From JBDSTZ01 sp039927975 (lineage in GTDB: Bacteria; Pseudomonadota; Gammaproteobacteria; Burkholderiales; Burkholderiaceae_D): a stretch of DNA of 10,936 bases. Positions within the stretch are counted from its first letter, which is position 1. The number at the start of each line of letters is the position of its first letter. The position numbers and the translations under genes are program-made. Under the pieces are notes generated by a model. It saw nothing but the letters and a program-made list of their open reading frames with translations, was not told the DNA's origin and searched no databases. Location: NCBI GenBank assembly GCA_039927975.1, contig JBDSTZ010000609.1:1-10936 (forward strand), written 5' to 3'. Of the stretch, positions 7,522 through 10,936 are shown in pieces.

Positions 7522-7537
7522 GGCGGCCGAAGCCGCC
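7522..7537 (-). other. UUCG tetraloop hairpin between motA and motB
   Basis: Minus strand GGCGGC-TTCG-GCCGCC: a perfect 6-bp stem closed by C(UUCG)G, an exceptionally stable tetraloop in RNA. No T-run follows, so it is unlikely to be an intrinsic terminator. It lies 27 bases before the motB start and could affect motA:motB stoichiometry through processing or stability (inference). Confidence 0.6.
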
Positions 7538-7581
7538 GCGTGGGCACTGATTAATAAAAGAACGCGGCATCGACATCACGC

Positions 7582-8442
7582 TTACTTCGTCTTCGACTTC
7601 TTGATATGGTCTTCCAGTTCGGCGAAGGTCGGGCGCTCGGTCGAGAACAAGACCTTGCGGCCGAATTCGACCGCCAGCGCCGGCGCGTAGCCGTTCAGGC
7701 TGGCCAGCAGCGTCACCTTCACGCACTGATACATCTTGGTCGATTCTTCCAGTTTCTGTTCAAGCAGGCTCGACAGCGGACCGACGAAACCGTAGGCCAG
7801 CAAAATGCCGAGGAAGGTGCCGACCAGCGCGTGCGCAATCAAAATCCCCAGCTCGGACGGCGGAATGCCGACCGATTCCATGGTGTGCACCACGCCCATC
7901 ACCGCGGCGACGATGCCGAAAGCCGGCAGGCCGTCGCCGAGTTTGGCGATGACGTGCGCCGGCACCGCGTGCTCATGGTGATGGGTTTCAATCTCGTTGT
8001 CCATGAGGTTTTCGATCTGAAACGCATCCATGTTTCCGGAAACCATCAAACGCAGGTAATCGGTGATGAATTCAACAATGTGGTGATCGACCAGCACGCC
8101 GGGGTACTTGCTGAACAGCGGGCTTTCCTCGGGCTTGTCGATATCGCCTTCAATCGACATCAAGCCTTCCTTGCGCACCTTCGAGAGGATGTCGAACAGC
8201 AGCGACATCATTTCCAGGTACAGCGCGCGGGTGTAGCGCGAGCCCTTGAACAGGGTGGGAAGGGCCTTGAGGGTGGCCTTGATGGACTTGCCGTTGTTGC
8301 CGACGAAGAAAGCGCCGAGTGCACCGCCGCCGATCATGACCAGTTCGAGCGGCTGCAACAGCACCGCCAGATGGGCGCCGGTGGCCGCGTAGCCGCCAAA
8401 CACGCCGGCGCAGACAATGATGTATCCGATGATGACTAACAA
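7582..8442 (-). CDS. motA: MotA, flagellar stator proton-channel subunit (TTG start)
   Basis: Inner-membrane stator subunit that with MotB converts proton flow to torque. 286 residues (E. coli 295), closely matching E. coli MotA throughout. Torque residues Arg90 and Glu98 and the channel prolines Pro173 and Pro222 fall on exactly the E. coli numbers. Four TM segments: about 2-22, 33-50, 171-191 and 200-222. The long cytoplasmic loop between TM2 and TM3 contains an unusual HHHEH (154-158). The start is TTG (8440-8442): an in-frame TAG lies three codons upstream, the protein then begins MLVIIGY like E. coli MLILLGY, and GGGAG precedes it by about 10 bases. The weak start codon may limit expression. 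A 205-base gap with a leader hairpin lies upstream, so a promoter there is likely. Confidence 0.97.
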   Translation of the reverse strand: MLVIIGYIIVCAGVFGGYAATGAHLAVLLQPLELVMIGGGALGAFFVGNNGKSIKATLKALPTLFKGSRYTRALYLEMMSLLFDILSKVRKEGLMSIEGDIDKPEESPLFSKYPGVLVDHHIVEFITDYLRLMVSGNMDAFQIENLMDNEIETHHHEHAVPAHVIAKLGDGLPAFGIVAAVMGVVHTMESVGIPPSELGILIAHALVGTFLGILLAYGFVGPLSSLLEQKLEESTKMYQCVKVTLLASLNGYAPALAVEFGRKVLFSTERPTFAELEDHIKKSKTK

Positions 8443-8647
8443 AGTGCGCTAACTCCCATGGGCAAAAGAGCTCGGGCACGGCCCGACTTCTGAACAGCGG
8501 TTAAAACATAACAAAACCATATCATGCCGAGCCTGTTGCTTTTCGCATGCGCAGCCCTGCCAGAAATTTTATTGGCCTAGGGAACTACAATAGCGTGAGA
8601 ATGGCTCCCGGGCAAGTAAAAACACCCCGGGCGGAGGCGGTTGTCGC
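8443..8647 (-). promoter_or_regulatory. Probable promoter and leader region of motA
   Basis: A 205-base gap, clearly more AT-rich than the genes around it. On the minus strand GCCAATAA (8569-8576) matches the sigma-28 -10 element GCCGATAA at 7 of 8 bases, but nothing at -35 resembles TAAAGTTT. TGCCAGAAAT on the plus strand (8558-8567) resembles half of an E. coli FlhDC box, without a good inverted partner. Two CCCGGG copies (8607-8612, 8626-8631) can pair around a 13-base loop. No single promoter can be assigned firmly. Confidence 0.4.
8472..8486 (-). other. Leader hairpin upstream of motA
   Basis: TCGGGC, loop CGT, GCCCGA on the minus strand: a perfect 6-bp stem followed by GCTCTTTTG and ending 29 bases before the motA TTG. 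The short T-run makes it look like a weak terminator or attenuator in the motA leader, or a boundary after the upstream gene. Confidence 0.45.
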
Positions 8648-9439
8648 CTAAAAGTGCCAACCATAAAGCGCGGGACCGGGACCTGATAACACAATGACCA
8701 CGTCGGCAGGCTGTTCGGAGATGACGAACTCATAACTGAGCAAAATCGCGCCGGGCCGCATCTCGGCGCGCGCCTTGCGCCACAGCGCGCTCATGGCGGC
8801 CGGCGATAGGTAGGCGTAGACCAGGTCGAAGTCGGCGAAGTCGAGTTGCTCGTAATCGCCGAGGATGAAACGGGCGCGGCTGCCGGAGCAGCGCGCGCGC
8901 AACTGGCTGATCAGCCAGGGCAGCGGCGCCAGTTCGATGCCGAGCAAGGTGGCGTCGGGCCGGCGCGCGGCCAGATCCAGCACCAGGCCGCCGAGGCCGC
9001 TGCCGATATCGATCGCGCGCGGCGCCCGGTCCGCCGGCAGCAGTTGCGCCACGGCGTCGCGCACCCGCTTGCCGGACGGGTAGTACGGCACCTGGGTGCG
9101 GAAGGTCGACCAGAACAAGAGCAGCAGGACGAGAAAGCCGGCGAGGAACAGCCATGGCGGCAAGCGCAGCAGCAGCGCGCCGAGCAAAATGACGGGAAAC
9201 AGGAACTGGATCGGCAGCCACCAGGCGGCCAGTGCGCGCCAGCGGCTGAGGATGGCGGCGGCGCCGCCCTGCAGGCACGCGAGGAAACCGAGGCTGGGCG
9301 GATGGCCGGCGGCGGCGAGCAGGCGCCAGGCCAGCAGGGTCAGCGGCAGCGCGGCCAGCTGGAGCAGCAGCGCCAGCAGCGCGGGGGCGCGCCAGATGCG
9401 ACGAAGGGCAAGGCTCACGCCCTGCCCTTCACCGGCCAT
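8648..9439 (-). CDS. Membrane-anchored class I SAM methyltransferase, FAM173-like
   Basis: 263 residues. The N-terminal third is hydrophobic: TM helices about 20-42, 73-91 and 94-111, with another hydrophobic stretch at about 50-65. A cytosolic Rossmann methyltransferase domain follows: motif I IDIGSGLGG (143-151), GIEL with acidic E169 (167-170), and GDYEQLDFADFDLVYAY (194-210) in the motif II region. The TM segment leading into VPYYPSGKRV (117-126) just before motif I recalls the FAM173 family (ANTKMT, ATPSCKMT), which trimethylates lysines of membrane proteins; this comparison is from memory. It begins 27 bases after flhC and so is probably co-transcribed with flhDC. It is not a standard flagellar gene. 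The ATG at 9439 has no clear ribosome site; GTG at 9418, with AAGG 7 bases upstream, is a plausible alternative start. The substrate is unknown. Confidence 0.8.
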   Translation of the reverse strand: MAGEGQGVSLALRRIWRAPALLALLLQLAALPLTLLAWRLLAAAGHPPSLGFLACLQGGAAAILSRWRALAAWWLPIQFLFPVILLGALLLRLPPWLFLAGFLVLLLLFWSTFRTQVPYYPSGKRVRDAVAQLLPADRAPRAIDIGSGLGGLVLDLAARRPDATLLGIELAPLPWLISQLRARCSGSRARFILGDYEQLDFADFDLVYAYLSPAAMSALWRKARAEMRPGAILLSYEFVISEQPADVVIVLSGPGPALYGWHF

Positions 9440-9466
9440 GCATTCGACGCGATCACGCGGTCCGCA

Positions 9467-10021
9467 TCATGCCGCCAGCAGCGCGGCGGCGGCGGCGTCC
9501 TTGGATTTGCGGGTCTTGCCGGCGCGCGAAGGCATGTGGCACAGGCCGCACTGATAACCGTGGTGCAGATCGAGGCAGTTGACGACGAACTTGCCTTGGC
9601 ATTTTTGACATGGCGCCATCGCCAACATCTTGCTTTGGAAGAAACGCACGAGGGTCCAGGCGCGCGTCAGCGACAGCAGCGGCTCTTCGCCCGGTTCCGG
9701 CGGCATTTGTTCGAGATACAGCTTGTAGGCCTTCATGACCGCTTCGATGCCCGTGGCGCCGGCGTAGTCGACCAGAAATTTGTGAATATTGATGAACAGC
9801 GAAGAATGGATGTTCGGCTGCCAGGTGAGGAACCAGTCGGTCGAGAACGGCAACATGCCCTTCGGCGGCGACATGCCCTTGAGTTCCTTGTACAGATTGA
9901 GCAGGCGTTCGCGCGACAGGCTCACTTCCGATTCGAGCAGCTGCAAACGCGCGCCCAGTTGAATCAGTTCGATCGCCAGCTGGATTTCCTGGGCTTCCGT
10001 CACGACGCTTTTCTTGCTCAT
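9467..10021 (-). CDS. flhC: FlhC, flagellar master transcriptional activator subunit
   Basis: DNA-binding, zinc-containing partner of FlhD; the FlhD4C2 complex activates class 2 flagellar promoters. 184 residues (E. coli 192). The four zinc ligands are present as Cys138, Cys141 (CQKC), Cys158 and Cys161 (CGLC), within residues 138-161. An extra Cys149 lies between the pairs. Conserved blocks include LIQLGARLQLLESEVSLSR (19-37), STDWFLTWQPNIHSSLF (60-76) and YLEQMPPEPGEEPLLSLTRAW (102-122). The C-terminus is basic, then Ala-rich. GGGAG lies 6 bases before the ATG. It is 60 bases after flhD, with a hairpin in the gap, and precedes the methyltransferase gene by 27 bases. Confidence 0.97.
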   Translation of the reverse strand: MSKKSVVTEAQEIQLAIELIQLGARLQLLESEVSLSRERLLNLYKELKGMSPPKGMLPFSTDWFLTWQPNIHSSLFINIHKFLVDYAGATGIEAVMKAYKLYLEQMPPEPGEEPLLSLTRAWTLVRFFQSKMLAMAPCQKCQGKFVVNCLDLHHGYQCGLCHMPSRAGKTRKSKDAAAAALLAA

Positions 10022-10066
10022 TTATTACTCCCGGCCGGTGTGCTGATGGTGTACGAGGCGAATCTG

Positions 10067-10081
10067 GCGCGACGTTCGCGC
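10067..10081 (-). other. Perfect hairpin directly at the flhD stop codon
   Basis: GCGCGA, loop ACG, TCGCGC on the minus strand: a 6-bp stem starting at the base after the flhD TAA (10082-10084). No T-run follows. Same layout and same loop (ACG) as the hairpin at the cheA stop. Confidence 0.55.
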
Positions 10082-10399
10082 TTACGCGATTTCTTCGACC
10101 GGCTGGCCGGCCATCAGGATGGCGGCGTGGGACTGGGCCAGCACACGGTCCTTATTGTGGCTCGTCAGCATGGAGAGGATGGCGCTGTCGTCGAATCGAA
10201 AGCGGGCCAGCATCATGTTGCCGCCGGCGAGCTTGAGGATCTGGGCGTTGCTCATGCCTTCGATCAGGTCGGCGATCTCAGCGGCGATGCCGAGACGGAA
10301 AATGGCGGTCACCTTGTCTGCACGGATCATCTGCTGGGCGAGCATCAGGTAGCTCAGGTTAGCATCACGAATTTCCGCCATCATGTCGTTCGCAGTCAT
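10082..10399 (-). CDS. flhD: FlhD, flagellar master transcriptional activator subunit
   Basis: Partner of FlhC in the FlhD4C2 class 1 activator. 105 residues, somewhat shorter at the C-terminus than E. coli FlhD (about 116). The N-terminal half matches the family well: EIRDANLSYLMLAQQMIRAD (9-28), KVTAIFRLGI (29-38) and ARFRFDDSAILSMLT (65-79). I chose ATG 10397-10399 because AGGAG lies 7 bases upstream and the protein then starts like E. coli FlhD. The reading frame is open further upstream to an ATG at 10477, but those 26 residues have no flhD-like content. It leads flhC by 60 bases. The 414 bases upstream hold no gene and are probably the regulatory region. Confidence 0.97.
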   Translation of the reverse strand: MTANDMMAEIRDANLSYLMLAQQMIRADKVTAIFRLGIAAEIADLIEGMSNAQILKLAGGNMMLARFRFDDSAILSMLTSHNKDRVLAQSHAAILMAGQPVEEIA

Positions 10400-10401
10400 G
10401 T

Positions 10402-10420
10402 TCCATCTCCTTGAATCCGT
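10402..10420 (-). promoter_or_regulatory. Three ANGGA motifs at the flhD ribosome-binding site
   Basis: Reading the message: ACGGA (10416-10420), AAGGA (10408-10412, also the Shine-Dalgarno) and ATGGA (10402-10406), all within 23 bases of the AUG. ANGGA is the core of CsrA/RsmA sites, and CsrA is known to act on the flhDC leader in E. coli. Chance remains possible because one copy is the ribosome site itself. Confidence 0.35.
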
Positions 10421-10535
10421 TGAAATCTGGCGTCGTGTGCATTGCCAGTGAGATACATTCTGACCGTGCGGAAACATTTCAGGAATAGGCGGAGCGCTGT
10501 ATTTCGAGTCAGGGAATGGCGAACGCGACCCGTCG

Positions 10536-10554
10536 GTGTTTGTCTTACAAACAC
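10536..10554. repeat. Perfect 8-bp inverted repeat in the flhD leader
   Basis: GTGTTTGT, CTT, ACAAACAC: 8 perfect pairs with a 3-base centre. It could be a dimeric regulator's operator or, if transcribed, a leader hairpin, about 137 bases upstream of the flhD start. Confidence 0.5.
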
Positions 10555-10570
10555 AGCAGGATCATTGACG

Positions 10571-10591
10571 CGCCCCTATGAAAACGGGGCG
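10571..10591. repeat. CGCCCC/GGGGCG inverted repeat
   Basis: CGCCCC, a 9-base loop, GGGGCG. No T-run lies 3' of it on either strand (the A-rich side is on the wrong flank), so it is probably leader structure rather than a terminator. Confidence 0.4.
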
Positions 10592-10631
10592 AAAAACGCA
10601 GAGAAAAAACGATGCAAATGAGAATTTTTGC

Positions 10632-10648
10632 CTCAAAGAATTCTTGAG
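10632..10648. repeat. Operator-like palindrome CTCAAAGAATTCTTGAG
   Basis: Near-perfect dyad: CTCAA(A)GAA opposite TTCTTGAG, with a single extra A. It lies just downstream of the flhD-proximal sigma-28-like element, about where transcription from that element would start, so it could be a repressor site. No regulator can be named. Confidence 0.4.
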
Positions 10649-10657
10649 CTTGTACCG

Positions 10658-10687
10658 GTTACGTCAAACTTTTCGGGAACTTTAGGG
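10658..10687 (-). promoter_or_regulatory. Sigma-28-like element, flhD-proximal copy
   Basis: On the minus strand: CCCTAAAGTTCCC (10675-10687), giving TAAAGTTC, then 11 bases, then GACGTAAC (10658-10665). Against the E. coli FliA consensus TAAAGTTT-N11-GCCGATAA this is 7/8 at -35 and 4/8 at -10. The -10 is weak on its own; the support comes from the second copy, which has the same spacing. It faces flhDC. Confidence 0.4.
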
Positions 10688-10711
10688 TTTTTTTCAAAAA
10701 AACTAAAAAAA
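10688..10711. other. Phased A/T tracts
   Basis: T7 (10688-10694), A7 (10696-10702) and A7 (10705-10711) spaced 8-9 bases apart, between the two sigma-28-like copies. Such tracts bend DNA and attract H-NS-type proteins; no specific site is claimed. Confidence 0.4.
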
Positions 10712-10747
10712 CTTTCAAATTCTTTTCACCGGCATCTCTTGTGTTCA

Positions 10748-10777
10748 TTTACGACCCCGGTTTGGGGAACTTTAGGG
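10748..10777 (-). promoter_or_regulatory. Sigma-28-like element, IS-proximal copy
   Basis: On the minus strand: CCCTAAAGTTCCC (10765-10777), giving TAAAGTTC, then 11 bases, then GTCGTAAA (10748-10755). It matches the FliA consensus at 7/8 (-35) and 5/8 (-10). It is an exact 13-base copy of the other element, 90 bases upstream of it, and lies about 37 bases from the IS end. Confidence 0.45.
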
Positions 10778-10813
10778 CTTTCGCAAAATATTTTTTTCTT
10801 GCTAAACTGGCAG

Positions 10814-10936
10814 TGCAGTGGTCAAGTTATTTCGGACACTTCCATAGGGGCGGTTTTTGCCATTTTCCGTTCGTAGGCGGCGGGCGGCAGATTGCCCAGT
10901 ACTGAATTCAATCGCTTGCAGTTGTAGAAACCAACG
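10814..10936 (-). mobile_element. End of an IS3-family insertion sequence (partial)
   Basis: The terminus appears to begin TGCAGTGGTCAAG (10814) or TGGTCAAG (10819) and continues TTATTTCGGACACTTCC, typical of IS3-family ends that start with TG. The transposase stop codon lies inside this end, as usual. The rest of the element is beyond the right edge, so its completeness and target duplication cannot be judged. The exact boundary is uncertain by about 5 bases. Confidence 0.8.
10822..10936 (-). CDS. IS3-family transposase OrfB, last 37 residues
   Basis: Open from the right edge to TGA 10822-10824. The 37 residues include FYNCKRLNSVLGNLPPAAYE (3-22) and end in MEVSEIT. This matches the C-terminal end of the IS3 OrfB (rve integrase) family, whose common form is YNxxRLHSxLGxxxPxxYE. 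The catalytic DDE residues lie outside the window. The Cys and Asn replacing the usual His-type residues in the YNxxRLHS motif may be normal variation or decay. The element reads towards flhDC. Confidence 0.85.
   Translation of the reverse strand, partial: VGFYNCKRLNSVLGNLPPAAYERKMAKTAPMEVSEIT

Larger units (their letters stand above)
10400..10813. other. Gene-free upstream region of flhDC
   Basis: 414 bases without a credible gene. The part beyond about 10560 is strongly AT-rich compared with the GC-rich coding DNA. It contains two sigma-28-like repeats, A/T tracts, a palindrome and two inverted repeats, each listed separately, so it reads as a control region and long leader (about 250-340 bases if transcription begins at the repeats). 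No convincing sigma-70 promoter was found by eye. Confidence 0.6.

Noticed and set aside
8556..8602. FlhDC box upstream of motA
   Set aside because: TGCCAGAAAT and CAATAGCG look like parts of E. coli half-sites, but they are in the same orientation rather than inverted and match only about half the consensus.
8607..8648. Terminator after the methyltransferase gene
   Set aside because: The CCCGGG pair and the AGGCG/CGCCT stem do not sit next to the TTTTT run in a terminator layout.
10082..10477. Longer flhD starting at 10477
   Set aside because: The extra 26 residues do not resemble FlhD and have no ribosome site; ATG 10399 has AGGAG at 7 bases.
10571..10591. Intrinsic terminator in the flhD leader
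   Set aside because: The A/T run is on the wrong side of the stem for the minus strand and is A rather than T for the plus strand.
10628..10876. Plus-strand open frame of 82 codons in the flhDC upstream region
   Set aside because: It crosses the IS boundary and the AT-tracts, and has no recognisable content; it arises from AT-rich DNA by chance.

Overview
The window is the 5' part of a flagellar master-regulator, stator and chemotaxis cluster. Every real gene lies on the minus strand and is read from right to left. The very GC-rich codons, the order flhD-flhC-motA-motB-che, an E. coli-like class of proteins (MotA, MotB, CheA, CheY, FlhC) and a motA-like gene set extended with extra genes suggest a betaproteobacterium, most likely of the Oxalobacteraceae (Massilia, Duganella, Janthinobacterium type). 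That placement is inference from gene style, not from a search.

Layout from right to left. 10814-10936: one end of an IS3-family insertion sequence with the last 37 codons of its transposase. 10400-10813: a gene-free, AT-rich leader upstream of flhD. It holds two copies of CCCTAAAGTTCCC, each followed at sigma-28 spacing by GNCGTAA, plus A-tracts, three inverted repeats and a cluster of ANGGA motifs at the flhD ribosome-binding site. 9467-10399: flhD and flhC, the class 1 activator. 8648-9439: a membrane-anchored SAM methyltransferase that is not a standard flagellar gene. 8443-8647: a likely promoter and leader gap. 6562-8442: motA (TTG start) and motB, the stator. 5980-6528: a small CheZ-like protein with the DxTxQ phosphatase motif, closed by a terminator at 5940-5973. 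1-5887: cheY, cheA, cheW, an MCP receptor and cheR; cheR runs off the left edge only a few codons before its expected end.

How they fit together. FlhD4C2 turns on the flagellar regulon. MotA and MotB form the proton-driven stator. The receptor, CheW and CheA form the sensory array. CheA phosphorylates CheY, which acts on the flagellar switch. CheR methylates the receptor, and the receptor's C-terminal DWEEF is a likely docking tail for it. The CheZ-like protein is a candidate CheY-P phosphatase. cheD, cheB, a second cheY and a canonical cheZ would be expected beyond the left edge, but cannot be seen here.

Most unusual points: the CheZ-like gene beside cheY; the methyltransferase (resembling FAM173-type membrane protein lysine methyltransferases) next to the stator genes; the repeated sigma-28-like elements facing flhDC with an IS just upstream; and perfect hairpins that start directly at the stop codons of cheA and flhD.
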